Source: an uncultured Flavobacterium sp. (GTDB lineage Bacteria; Bacteroidota; Bacteroidia; Flavobacteriales; Flavobacteriaceae). From it: a DNA stretch of 43,138 nucleotides. Position numbers and translations under genes: made by a program. The stretch spans positions 1-43,138 of the forward strand of contig CANROJ010000014.1 of NCBI GenBank assembly GCA_947632215.1, read 5' to 3'. Of the stretch, positions 17,467 through 25,257 are shown piece after piece (the stretch's first letter is position 1; each line of letters starts with the position of its first letter). A model generated the notes under the pieces. The model made no database searches. It was not told where the DNA came from and saw only the letters and a list, made by a program, of their open reading frames with translations.

Positions 17467-17628
17467 AGCGGTTAATTTTAGGTATTTACCTGTAACAAAA
17501 TACTATTAAAATTAGGAAAAATACTAATTCTAATATATCTAATATACTCTAATTTAACAAATTTAATACCTTTAAATGACTTTACATACATCTGGCTTAA
17601 ATCAAAATAGGTTTTAACAGGTTCTTTA

Positions 17629-19107
17629 TCACAGAAGAGGGGCTAATAAACGAATAATATTATTCTTTAAGCGTTGCCAAGAAGAACGCTTATTCCAACG
17701 CAGCAAATCAAGTTTCAAAGAATCTTTAGCATCTTGATAAAACATCTCACGCATCTCACGAGCTAAATCGCTATCATACACATAAGCATTTACCTCGAAA
17801 TTCAAATCAAAGCTACGATGATCTAAATTACAAGTACCAACGCTACATAGGTCTTGATCGGTAACAATTGTTTTAGCATGAATAAAACCTTTTTTATATA
17901 AGTAGATTTCCACACCATTCTCTAATAGCTCTTGAAAATAGGACTCTGAAGCCCATTTTACAATCAAAGAATCTGTGATTCCTGGCAGAATCATCTTTAC
18001 TTTCTTACCACTTAACGATGCTATTTTAATAGCTAATTGTAAAGCTTCATCAGGTATATAATAAGGTGTAGTTATTAAAACCTCACTTTTTGCCATACTA
18101 ATAGCTTCTAAAACACTGTACAAAATAGAAGGTACGTCTGAATCAGGTCCAGAGGCAACTATTTGTAAAGGAACCACAGGCAGGTTCAGTTGCTCTACAC
18201 TTGGAAAATATTTACTACTAAAAGTAATAGACTCTTTACTACAGAAATTCCAATCCGTTAAAAATACATATTGTAAGCCATATACTCCATTTCCATAAAT
18301 ACGCAAATGTGTATCTCTCCAGTAAAAATCGTTTGTACTCTTGTTGCGATTATCATAGCGATCAGAGATATTTATTCCCCCGGTATATCCAATTAGCCCG
18401 TCTATAATAACAATTTTACGATGGTTCCTATAATTTAACCTATTGGCTAATGCTAATAAAACAACTTTATTAAAAGGATAAACAAAAACACCATTGGCTT
18501 TTAACCTTTTTACAATATTTCCTCTTATATTTCTACTACCAAAATCATCATAGATAAAGCGGACCTCAACTCCTTGTTTGACTTTATCAATAAGAATCTG
18601 GGCAATTTGTTGACCAATATCACTATTGTCAAAAATATAATATTCAAGGTGAATATGTTTCTTGGCATTCTGTAAATCTTTGATAAGTTGCTCAAAAAAC
18701 ATTTCTCCATTTTTTAGTAAACTAACTTGATTACGCATTAAAACAGGATTCTCTCCTAAAGCTTTACTAGAAAGAAGTTGAATAAAAAATTTATTATCCT
18801 TTATAATTTTACTCTGCTTATCGGAAAAAACTCCTATCCTATCTCTTACCATAATACCTAAGCGTTCAGCAAAATCCTCATGTTTTTGCAACTTTTTAGA
18901 GTACATCTTTCTTCTCCTATAATTAATACCAAAGCTGAAATAAAAAATCATCCCAAACACAGGAACAAAAAACACAAGTAGTAAATACGCTAAAGTTTTG
19001 GATATTGAATTAGTGTCGTAGATAATTCGGATAGACACACTAATGGCCAAAATGAAGTACACTACCTCAACATAAATAAACCAATCATATTGTGTAGCGA
19101 TAAACAT
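17629..19107 (-). CDS. cls: Cardiolipin synthase (phospholipase D family)
   Basis: This 492-residue inner-membrane enzyme joins two phosphatidylglycerols into cardiolipin. Two N-terminal transmembrane helices (about residues 8-27 and 37-58) are followed by a basic cytoplasmic segment. Two phospholipase D HKD motifs are intact: HRKIVIID followed by GGINISDRY, and HAKTIVTD followed by GTCNLDHRS. Length and order match ClsA-type enzymes. It starts at ATG 19107 and lies just downstream of the terminator of the tRNA array, so it should have its own promoter, which I cannot identify clearly. Confidence 0.93.
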   Translation of the reverse strand: MFIATQYDWFIYVEVVYFILAISVSIRIIYDTNSISKTLAYLLLVFFVPVFGMIFYFSFGINYRRRKMYSKKLQKHEDFAERLGIMVRDRIGVFSDKQSKIIKDNKFFIQLLSSKALGENPVLMRNQVSLLKNGEMFFEQLIKDLQNAKKHIHLEYYIFDNSDIGQQIAQILIDKVKQGVEVRFIYDDFGSRNIRGNIVKRLKANGVFVYPFNKVVLLALANRLNYRNHRKIVIIDGLIGYTGGINISDRYDNRNKSTNDFYWRDTHLRIYGNGVYGLQYVFLTDWNFCSKESITFSSKYFPSVEQLNLPVVPLQIVASGPDSDVPSILYSVLEAISMAKSEVLITTPYYIPDEALQLAIKIASLSGKKVKMILPGITDSLIVKWASESYFQELLENGVEIYLYKKGFIHAKTIVTDQDLCSVGTCNLDHRSFDLNFEVNAYVYDSDLAREMREMFYQDAKDSLKLDLLRWNKRSSWQRLKNNIIRLLAPLL

Positions 19108-19162
19108 AGGCCTTAAATAAAAATAAAGTACTTATAAATTTACAGAAACTAATTTAAAGAAA

Positions 19163-19191
19163 CAAAAAAAGCTTCCTATAAAAGGAAGCTT
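19163..19191 (-). terminator. Terminator of the tRNA-Thr array
   Basis: The arms AAGCTTCC (19169-19176) and GGAAGCTT (19184-19191) have a 7-nt loop. On the minus strand a run of seven T follows. It begins 5 nt after the 3' end of the last tRNA. Confidence 0.88.
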
Positions 19192-19196
19192 CCAAG

Positions 19197-19270
19197 AGCC
19201 AGTGGAGGGACTCGAACCCACGACCTGCTGATTACAAATCAGCTGCTCTAGCCAGCTGAGCTACACCGGC
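19197..19270 (-). tRNA. tRNA-Thr(UGU), array copy 7 (last transcribed)
   Basis: This 74-nt cloverleaf has anticodon TGT in loop TTTGTAA. Acceptor GCCGGTG pairs with CACTGGC and the discriminator is T. CCA is not encoded (CTT follows). Position 50/64 of the T-stem is a U/U mismatch, shared by all copies. It is the last tRNA before the terminator. Confidence 0.95.
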
Positions 19271-19320
19271 ATTAACTAGTAATGCAAAAAAGGCTACATT
19301 AATACTTTTTAAAAAATTAG

Positions 19321-19394
19321 AGCCAGTGGAGGGACTCGAACCCACGACCTGCTGATTACAAATCAGCTGCTCTAGCCAGCTGAGCTACACCGGC
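19321..19394 (-). tRNA. tRNA-Thr(UGU), array copy 6
   Basis: Sequence identical to the copy at 19197-19270. CCA is not encoded (CTA follows). Its 5' flank contains the short palindrome GTTATAGTATAAC, as in the copies at 19565 and 19803. Confidence 0.95.
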
Positions 19395-19440
19395 GTTATA
19401 GTATAACACCAAAAGGCAATATCTAATTTTTTAAAATTGG

Positions 19441-19514
19441 AGCCAGTGGAGGGACTCGAACCCACGACCTGCTGATTACAAATCAGCTGCTCTAGCCAGC
19501 TGAGCTACACCGGC
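19441..19514 (-). tRNA. tRNA-Thr(UGU), array copy 5, CCA encoded
   Basis: Sequence identical to the copy at 19197-19270, but the discriminator is directly followed by CCA on the minus strand. The 5' flank is the 50-nt spacer that also precedes the copy at 19197. Confidence 0.95.
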
Positions 19515-19564
19515 ATTAACTAGTAATGCAAAAAAGGCTACATTAATACTTTTTAAAAAATTAG

Positions 19565-19638
19565 AGCCAGTGGAGGGACTCGAACCCACGACCTGCTGAT
19601 TACAAATCAGCTGCTCTAGCCAGCTGAGCTACACCGGC
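19565..19638 (-). tRNA. tRNA-Thr(UGU), array copy 4
   Basis: Sequence identical to the copy at 19197-19270. CTA follows the discriminator. The 5' flank is the GTTATAGTATAAC spacer with small changes at its far end. Confidence 0.95.
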
Positions 19639-19686
19639 GTTATAGTATAACACCAAAAGGCAATATCTAATTTTTTCAAAATTTGG

Positions 19687-19760
19687 AGCCGATGGAGGGA
19701 CTCGAACCCACGACCTGCTGATTACAAATCAGCTGCTCTAGCCAACTGAGCTACACCGGC
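19687..19760 (-). tRNA. tRNA-Thr(UGU), array copy 3, divergent, CCA encoded
   Basis: Same anticodon and arms, but with three differences from the other six copies. The acceptor 3' strand is CATCGGC, so the G4-U69 wobble becomes G-C and G5-C68 becomes G-U. The D-loop reads AGTTGG instead of AGCTGG. All pairs remain possible. CCA follows the discriminator. Its 5' spacer is also unique (42 nt). Confidence 0.95.
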
Positions 19761-19802
19761 ATTATTATCACAAAAAAGTTTACTACTCATTTAAAAAATT
19801 AG

Positions 19803-19876
19803 AGCCAGTGGAGGGACTCGAACCCACGACCTGCTGATTACAAATCAGCTGCTCTAGCCAGCTGAGCTACACCGGC
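19803..19876 (-). tRNA. tRNA-Thr(UGU), array copy 2
   Basis: Sequence identical to the copy at 19197-19270. CTA follows the discriminator. The 5' flank is the 46-nt GTTATAGTATAAC spacer, identical to the one at 19395-19440. Confidence 0.95.
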
Positions 19877-19922
19877 GTTATAGTATAACACCAAAAGGCA
19901 ATATCTAATTTTTTAAAATTGG

Positions 19923-19996
19923 AGCCAGTGGAGGGACTCGAACCCACGACCTGCTGATTACAAATCAGCTGCTCTAGCCAGCTGAGCTACACCGGC
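19923..19996 (-). tRNA. tRNA-Thr(UGU), array copy 1 (first transcribed), CCA encoded
   Basis: Sequence identical to the copy at 19197-19270. CCA follows the discriminator. It lies about 11 nt downstream of the predicted transcription start, so it has a very short 5' leader. Confidence 0.95.
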
Positions 19997-20013
19997 GACT
20001 CATTTTGCGAGTG

Positions 20014-20043
20014 CAAAGATAGCATGCTTTTGGAATTTTGCAA
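20014..20043 (-). promoter_or_regulatory. Promoter of the tRNA-Thr array
   Basis: The minus strand has TTG (plus-strand 20041-20043), exactly 19 nt, then TATCTTTG (plus-strand 20014-20021), a full match to TTG-N19-TAnnTTTG. The predicted start near 20007 is about 11 nt before the first tRNA. I see no such element in the inter-tRNA spacers, so one transcript probably carries all seven. Confidence 0.8.
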
Positions 20044-20077
20044 GACCTTCGGCATGTTTTTTTATCTTTTTATCCTA

Positions 20078-20341
20078 CTAAAGAGCGTTGATTTTATCAA
20101 CTAATTGAATTGCAACTGTTTCCAATTTAGCAGATACAGCTTTGTAATGTTCTTTTTTATTTTCAACATTCTTAGCATTTACTAAAGCAATCAATTCGTC
20201 AAAAGAATCATATGCTTGTTCTTCAATAGCCATAGTTTCAGAAGTAGCTCCAGTTGTAGCCATTTCATGAATAATAATAGCATCTAAAATTTCACCTATT
20301 ACATAGTGAATATCTTTCTTTAAGTTTTTTACGCTTGCCAT
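20078..20341 (-). CDS. Small helical conserved hypothetical protein
   Basis: This 87-residue protein has no signal peptide or membrane segment and is predicted almost fully alpha-helical, with acidic and alanine-rich heptads. I recognise no domain. Proteins of this size and look recur in flavobacteria. It lies 34 nt before the promoter of the tRNA array with no terminator between, so its transcript could read into the tRNAs. Its own promoter is likely: TAGATTTG (plus-strand 20372-20379) with TTG 22 nt further upstream. It starts at ATG 20341, followed by ASVKNLKKDIH. Confidence 0.7.
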   Translation of the reverse strand: MASVKNLKKDIHYVIGEILDAIIIHEMATTGATSETMAIEEQAYDSFDELIALVNAKNVENKKEHYKAVSAKLETVAIQLVDKINAL

Positions 20342-20371
20342 AACTTTATTTTATTAAATTAATAATCGCTG

Positions 20372-20404
20372 CAAATCTACAACATTAAATCTAAGATACT
20401 TCAA
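20372..20404 (-). promoter_or_regulatory. Probable promoter of the 87-residue protein gene
   Basis: The minus strand carries TTG (plus-strand 20402-20404), 22 nt, then TAGATTTG (plus-strand 20372-20379). The spacing is at the upper end of the flavobacterial range. The leader would be about 25 nt. Confidence 0.5.
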
Positions 20405-20406
20405 TT

Positions 20407-21375
20407 TTATGGTACAAAAATCTCCAATAAAGTCGCATCTCCCTTTATATTTATTTGACTGCAGCTAGCTGGAATCAACATACTATCTCCTTGTTTAAAG
20501 CTATAGGTTTGATCTAATATTTCAAAACTACAACTCCCCTTAGTACATATGTATAAATAAAAACGATCCACTGGCTTATCTACAGTATACTTCTTATTCA
20601 AGTTAATAAAGTTTACTTTAAAATAGGGACAATTAACCACTTGGTTTGCTATATTGGGAGTTTCTTTATAGGAAATCTCCACTTGCTTTGGTCCATAATT
20701 TATTGCCTCTAAAGCATTATCGACATGCAACTCCCTAGAATTTCCGTGCTTATCTTTTCTGTCCCAATCGTATACTCTATAAGTTATATCTGAAGTTTGC
20801 TGAATCTCAGCCAATAAAACCCCCTTCCCTATAGCATGAACGGTACCTGTTTCGATAAAGAAAACATCTCCCTCTTTAACGGGTATTTCATTCAAAATAC
20901 TAGGAAGAGTCTTTTGCTGCAAGTGATGTAGATAATCATCTTGTGTAACCTGATCTTTGAAATCAACCACTACTCTAGCCCCTTGATCAGCCTGCATAAC
21001 ATACCACATCTCAGTCTTCCCAAAGGATTGATGCCTTTGCATGGCTAAATCATCGTTTGGATGTAATTGGATAGACAAATCTTCTTTTGCGTCCAAAAAT
21101 TTAAATAAAAGAGGAAATTTCTGTCCAAATCTATTATAAATATAGTCACCTAAGACCTCTTTAGGATAGGTACTAATTAGCTTATCTAAACTCCAATTCG
21201 TATAAGGCCCATTAGCCACAGAACTAACCTCACCAGTAACACCAGATATTTCCCAGCTTTCGCCAACTTGTTGTGAACACAACTCTTTCCCTAATACTGT
21301 ACCAAGTTTTTGACCTCCCCAAATTCTTTCTTTGAGAATAGGTTTAAACACTATAGGATACTGAATAAAACTCAT
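20407..21375 (-). CDS. manA: Mannose-6-phosphate isomerase, class I
   Basis: This 322-residue cupin enzyme interconverts fructose 6-phosphate and mannose 6-phosphate, supplying GDP-mannose for glycans or taking in mannose. The N-terminal KPILKERIWGGQKL segment is diagnostic of the short type I form. Zinc ligands are visible in QLHPND (103-108) and Glu122 in KTEMWYVM, with a later histidine in GTVHAIGKG. EIQQTSDITYRVYDWDR is the substrate-site signature. Its length matches Bacillus-type ManA rather than the longer E. coli enzyme. It is downstream of queD on the same strand, 103 bp away, with a possible -7 element TAAATTTG (plus-strand 21444-21451) in the gap. Confidence 0.93.
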   Translation of the reverse strand: MSFIQYPIVFKPILKERIWGGQKLGTVLGKELCSQQVGESWEISGVTGEVSSVANGPYTNWSLDKLISTYPKEVLGDYIYNRFGQKFPLLFKFLDAKEDLSIQLHPNDDLAMQRHQSFGKTEMWYVMQADQGARVVVDFKDQVTQDDYLHHLQQKTLPSILNEIPVKEGDVFFIETGTVHAIGKGVLLAEIQQTSDITYRVYDWDRKDKHGNSRELHVDNALEAINYGPKQVEISYKETPNIANQVVNCPYFKVNFINLNKKYTVDKPVDRFYLYICTKGSCSFEILDQTYSFKQGDSMLIPASCSQINIKGDATLLEIFVP

Positions 21376-21478
21376 ATGCTAAATCTCGTGTATAATAATG
21401 TAAGATAAACCCAACAGGGAGTCTATCTAAAAAAAACAAGCTACAAATTTACAAAATTTACTTTAGGAAAATAATTTT

Positions 21479-21892
21479 TTAAAATTCTCCTTTAAAAGAC
21501 ACAAAATTTCTAGGCGTTTCGTACAAAACAACCTCTAAATCTTTGTCTTGAGGAATAAATTTTCTCATTTTCTTCCATATTACAACAGCTATATTTTCCG
21601 CTGTAGGAATCAAATCAGCAAATTCTGGCACGTCAAGATTCAAATTTTTATGATCAAAGGCCTCTTCTACATGTAATTCAATAAGGTCGCTCAAGTGCTT
21701 TAAGTCCATTACAAATCCAGTTTCGACATCAATTTCTCCAGTAACATGGACAATTAATTCATAATTATGCCCATGGTAATTTGGATTATTGCATTTCCCA
21801 AAGACTTTTTGATTCATCTCTTGACTCCACTGTTTTCTAAAAAGACGATGTGCAGCATTGAAATGTGCTTTCCTACTTACGGTTAATCTCAT
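21479..21892 (-). CDS. queD: 6-carboxytetrahydropterin synthase (QueD/PTPS family)
   Basis: This 137-residue enzyme makes 6-carboxy-5,6,7,8-tetrahydropterin from dihydroneopterin triphosphate, the second step to queuosine. Zinc is bound by His15, His40 and His42 (HGH), and Cys34 in GKCNNPNYHGH is the catalytic cysteine. DHKNLN (80-85) and PTAEN supply further active-site residues, and ETPRN closes the family signature. Other PTPS relatives make biopterin, but the size and motif fit QueD. It begins 2 bp after idi, so the two are co-transcribed. No other queuosine genes are in the window. Confidence 0.88.
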   Translation of the reverse strand: MRLTVSRKAHFNAAHRLFRKQWSQEMNQKVFGKCNNPNYHGHNYELIVHVTGEIDVETGFVMDLKHLSDLIELHVEEAFDHKNLNLDVPEFADLIPTAENIAVVIWKKMRKFIPQDKDLEVVLYETPRNFVSFKGEF

Positions 21893-21894
21893 AA

Positions 21895-22422
21895 CTATTT
21901 CTTTTGAGCCTCAATATAATGATAAAATTCAGAAAATATAATCTTAAACCACTCTGTGTAAATTTGTGGAGCATCGTTAATGTCCTGTTTTATTGCTTCG
22001 ATACTCATCCACTTCCAAGCTGCTACCTCCTCTGGGTTGATCACAGGTTCAGCATTAGAGTATCCGATCATAACGTGATCAAGTTCGTGTTCGGTTAATC
22101 CATTATCGAATGGTGCTTTGTAAATAAAATTAAAAACGTCTTTTAATTCTACTGTAAAGCCCATTTCTTCTTGTAGACGTCTTTTTCCAGCATCAATATT
22201 AGATTCAAATTCCCTTTGGTGACTACAACATGTATTTGCCCATAATAAAGGAGAATGATATTTATGAGCAGCACGCTGCTGCAGCATGATTTCATTATTA
22301 TCATTCAAAATAAAAACCGAGAATGCACGATGTAACAATGCTTTTTCATGGGCTTGTATTTTCTCCATTAAGCCGATTTGCTCATTCTGCTCATTCACTA
22401 AAACTACAAATTCTTCTTGCAT
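21895..22422 (-). CDS. idi: Isopentenyl-diphosphate delta-isomerase, type I
   Basis: This 175-residue Nudix-fold enzyme interconverts isopentenyl and dimethylallyl diphosphate, feeding menaquinone, undecaprenyl and carotenoid synthesis. The catalytic cysteine is in NTCCSHQR and the metal-binding glutamates are in RLQEEMGF. The typical LLHRAFSVFIL entry is present near the N-terminus. Its length and architecture match bacterial type I Idi. It is the first gene of an idi-queD pair, possibly continuing to manA. A weak -7 element TATTTTTG (plus-strand 22444-22451) lies upstream. Confidence 0.94.
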   Translation of the reverse strand: MQEEFVVLVNEQNEQIGLMEKIQAHEKALLHRAFSVFILNDNNEIMLQQRAAHKYHSPLLWANTCCSHQREFESNIDAGKRRLQEEMGFTVELKDVFNFIYKAPFDNGLTEHELDHVMIGYSNAEPVINPEEVAAWKWMSIEAIKQDINDAPQIYTEWFKIIFSEFYHYIEAQKK

Positions 22423-22612
22423 ATTTTTTTAATTATAAAAAATCAAAAATACAAAAAAAGAAACCCTTAGACTAATTACTTGCTATACTTATAAACAATT
22501 CCTTTATCCAAGTAAATACTACAACTATTTATATAATTCTAAGGTTTTCTCCAAGGCACAACAACATTAACCAAAACCTTTACTAATCTACTGGCGAGTA
22601 AATCTTTTTTCT

Positions 22613-22620
22613 TAATTTTG
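22613..22620 (+). promoter_or_regulatory. Probable -7 element of the 79-residue protein gene
   Basis: TAATTTTG matches TAnnTTTG, 26 nt before the ATG at 22647. The upstream TTG is replaced by CTG at about the right place. Confidence 0.45.
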
Positions 22621-22646
22621 TCACTAACGAAAAAGGCAATTCAATT

Positions 22647-22886
22647 ATGGAAAGAGAAATAAAGTTAATTTGGGATTTTCAAGGTCCCTTTGCTCAAAGG
22701 ACAGCCCAACATCACGTCATTCATTTAAAAGAGTATGTTCAAATAGAAAAGTTCCCTATTAACATAATTGATACACAAGAATTATCCCAAACGCATCATA
22801 TCGCATATATGGTGGTTAACGATCAACAAATGAAACAAATAAGAGATGTCCTAAAGCCTCATAGAGGTGAGTTATTTGAACGATAA
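22647..22886 (+). CDS. Conserved hypothetical protein, 79 residues
   Basis: This is a small soluble protein with histidine pairs (QHHVIHLKEY and THHIAYMVV) and a C-terminal LKPHRGELFER. I recognise the pattern IKLIWDFQGPFAQRTAQHH as recurring in flavobacterial hypothetical proteins but know no function. The layout of strand, helix and strand with VVNDQQMKQIRDVLKPHR suggests a small alpha-beta fold. It has its own promoter-like element and a shared terminator with convergent recQ, so it looks like a real monocistronic gene. Confidence 0.72.
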   Translation: MEREIKLIWDFQGPFAQRTAQHHVIHLKEYVQIEKFPINIIDTQELSQTHHIAYMVVNDQQMKQIRDVLKPHRGELFER

Positions 22887-22927
22887 ATCCAAGGTTTAAT
22901 CTAACAAAATATATATGTTTTTTAGAC

Positions 22928-22960
22928 AAAAAAGCCCGAAATGTTATTTCGGGCTTTTTT
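22928..22960. terminator. Bidirectional terminator, small protein / recQ
   Basis: A perfect 15-bp stem (22928-22942 with 22946-22960; core GCCCGAAAT) has a 3-nt loop and A/T tracts on both sides. Confidence 0.9.
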
Positions 22961-22974
22961 TTATATCTCTTAAC

Positions 22975-25167
22975 TTAATTAGCTTCTTTACTAATAAATT
23001 GGATGCGCATTAAACGCAACTCCTCGGTATCATAACTTCCATCAAATTCCTCTAAAGCGATCTTTATGTTATCCGTTTCAGACTCCATAAAATACTCGTA
23101 AATTTCATCTTGATGATCTTCATCTAACATCTCGTCTAGCCAATAATCGATATTCAACTTTGTTCCAGAATAAACAATTTGTTCCATTTCTTTTAGCAAT
23201 GTATCCATATCTAGTCCTTTAGCCCCAGCAATGTCAGTTAAGGCTAATTTACGATCGACGTTTTGAATAATATATAACTTTAAAGCTGAATTAGCACCGG
23301 TAGACTTTACAACTAAATCGTCGGGACGAACAATATCATTCTCTTCCACATAATTCTTAATTACATTAACGAACTCTAGTCCATATTTCTTTGCTTTACC
23401 TTCACTAACACCAATAATATTAGCCATCTCATCTATAGTGATAGGATACTTTAATCCCATTTCTTCTAGAGATGGATCTTGAAAAACTACAAAAGGTGGT
23501 ACCCCATGTTTTTTGGCTACCTTCTTACGCAGATCTTTTAATATTTGAATTAATACTTGATCGATTACCGTGACAGCTTTACTACTATTAGTATCACCAT
23601 CTTCTTTTTCACTATACACATGATCCTCTGTCATCATAAAAGAAGAAGGGCTCTCAATAAATTCAATCCCTTTCTGAGTTAATTTCAAAACTCCATAAGT
23701 CTCAATATCTTTACTTAACAACCCACCTACCAACATTTGACGAATAAGAGCCATCCAGTATTTTTCATCCTGATCATTACCAATGGCAAAAAATTCTTGT
23801 GCATCAGTCTTATTGGCCTTAATTAAAGCATTCAACTTACCCACTAAAGTAAATACAATTTGCTTTGACTTATAGACTTGTTTTGTATCGCGAACAACTT
23901 TTAATACTTTGACAACATTATCAACAGCTTCCACCTTAGTTTTAGGGTTTCTAACATTATCATCCATATCGGCACCCTCACCAGTAACTGAATCGAAATA
24001 TTCTCCAAAATAATGAAGTAAGAACTTACGTCTTGAAATAGAAGTTTCGGCATAACCTACTACTTCTTGTAATAGTGCATAACCAATTTCTTGCTCAGCA
24101 ATTGGTTTACCAGACATAAACTTCTCTAATTTCTCAATATCTTTATAAGCATAGTAAGCTAAACAGTGTCCTTCTCCTCCATCTCTACCTGCACGACCAG
24201 TTTCTTGATAATAACTCTCTAACGACTTTGGAATATCGTGATGAATCACATAACGAACATCTGGTTTATCGATCCCCATACCAAAGGCGATAGTTGCCAC
24301 AACTACATCTACTTCCTCCATCAGAAACATGTCTTGATGTTTTGCTCTTGTCTTAGCGTCTAACCCAGCGTGGTAAGGTACTGCACTAATTCCATTTACT
24401 TGGAGCACATTAGCTATCTCTTCCACTTTCTTACGTGAAAGACAATAAATAACCCCGCTCTTTCCAGAGCGTTGCTTGATAAATCGAATAATATCTCCCT
24501 CTACCTGCTTAGTCTTTTGCCTAATTTCATAATATAAATTGGGACGATTAAAAGATGATTTAAATACATTTGCATTAGGAATCTCTAAATTCTTTAATAT
24601 ATCTTCCTGTACTTTAGGTGTAGCAGTAGCGGTAAGCCCAATAATAGAAATATCTCCTAATTGTCGTATGATATTGCGTAGATTACGGTACTCAGGTCTA
24701 AAATCATGCCCCCATTCCGAAATGCAGTGAGCCTCATCAATGGCAACAAAAGAGAGCTTTTCAGATTGTAAGAAACTTACATACTCCTCTTTGGTTAAAG
24801 ACTCAGGCGCTACATAAAGCAACTTTGTTACTCCTCTTTTTATATCCTCTTTTACTTGATTAACTTCTGATTTAGTTAATGAAGAGTTTAAAACATGCGC
24901 AACTCCATATTCACTAGATAAACTACGTATAGCATCTACTTGATTTTTCATCAATGCAATTAGTGGGGATACTACAATAGCAGTACCTTCCAAAACTAAA
25001 GCAGGTAATTGATAACATAAAGATTTACCTCCACCTGTAGGCATGATTACAAAAGTATTATCTCCTGACAGAACACTTTTGACCACATCTTCTTGAAGTC
25101 CTTTGAACTGGGAAAAGCCAAAATACCTCTTTAACTCTTTGTACAAGTCAATTTCAGTTGATTTCAT
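22975..25167 (-). CDS. recQ: ATP-dependent DNA helicase RecQ
   Basis: This 730-residue superfamily 2 helicase unwinds 3' to 5' in recombination and fork repair. Motif I is MPTGGGKSLCYQLPAL, motif II is DEAHCISEWGHDFRPEY, and motif VI is QETGRAGRDG. A winged-helix RQC region follows (about 400-510), and the tail around 580-700 resembles HRDC and helix-turn-helix modules. All four zinc-binding cysteines of the usual RQC zinc finger are absent: the region reads SRRKFLLHYFGE then GEGADMDDN. The frame can be extended to 25248, but the ATG at 25165-25167 (MKSTEIDLYKELKRYFG) is the natural start. It is divergent from kdsD. Confidence 0.94.
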   Translation of the reverse strand: MKSTEIDLYKELKRYFGFSQFKGLQEDVVKSVLSGDNTFVIMPTGGGKSLCYQLPALVLEGTAIVVSPLIALMKNQVDAIRSLSSEYGVAHVLNSSLTKSEVNQVKEDIKRGVTKLLYVAPESLTKEEYVSFLQSEKLSFVAIDEAHCISEWGHDFRPEYRNLRNIIRQLGDISIIGLTATATPKVQEDILKNLEIPNANVFKSSFNRPNLYYEIRQKTKQVEGDIIRFIKQRSGKSGVIYCLSRKKVEEIANVLQVNGISAVPYHAGLDAKTRAKHQDMFLMEEVDVVVATIAFGMGIDKPDVRYVIHHDIPKSLESYYQETGRAGRDGGEGHCLAYYAYKDIEKLEKFMSGKPIAEQEIGYALLQEVVGYAETSISRRKFLLHYFGEYFDSVTGEGADMDDNVRNPKTKVEAVDNVVKVLKVVRDTKQVYKSKQIVFTLVGKLNALIKANKTDAQEFFAIGNDQDEKYWMALIRQMLVGGLLSKDIETYGVLKLTQKGIEFIESPSSFMMTEDHVYSEKEDGDTNSSKAVTVIDQVLIQILKDLRKKVAKKHGVPPFVVFQDPSLEEMGLKYPITIDEMANIIGVSEGKAKKYGLEFVNVIKNYVEENDIVRPDDLVVKSTGANSALKLYIIQNVDRKLALTDIAGAKGLDMDTLLKEMEQIVYSGTKLNIDYWLDEMLDEDHQDEIYEYFMESETDNIKIALEEFDGSYDTEELRLMRIQFISKEAN

Positions 25168-25189
25168 TATTTTTGTATGGTATTTTACA

Positions 25190-25197
25190 TAAATTTG
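25190..25197 (+). promoter_or_regulatory. Possible -7 element for the kdsD-tatC-lptB operon
   Basis: TAAATTTG matches TAnnTTTG, 60 nt before the proposed kdsD start. A TTG lies at 25173-25175, only 14 nt upstream, so the match is partial. Confidence 0.4.
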
Positions 25198-25257
25198 CAG
25201 TACCATAAAGGTACAAAATTTCTTTACTTCAATCCTAATATTTAACACACACTAATT

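Larger units (their letters stand above)
19197..19996 (-). repeat. Higher-order tandem repeat of two-tRNA units
   Basis: In transcription order the array is tRNA, spacer B (46 nt), tRNA, spacer C (42), variant tRNA, spacer B' (48), tRNA, spacer A (50), tRNA, spacer B (46), tRNA, spacer A (50), tRNA. Both copies of A are identical and both copies of B are identical, so the repeated unit is a pair of tRNAs with two spacers (about 244 bp), not a single tRNA. Confidence 0.9.

Noticed and set aside
17479..17490. Short inverted repeat AGGTATTTACCT upstream of the hydrolase
   Set aside because: Only five paired bases with a two-base gap, expected often by chance in AT-rich DNA.
19197..19996. Regular repeats of about 120 bp that could be taken for a CRISPR-like array
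   Set aside because: Each 74-nt repeat folds as a complete tRNA cloverleaf, the spacers are themselves repeated, and no cas gene is present.
22975..25248. A longer RecQ starting at 25248
   Set aside because: The extra 27 residues run through the intergenic region and look non-coding; the ATG at 25167 gives the family N-terminus.
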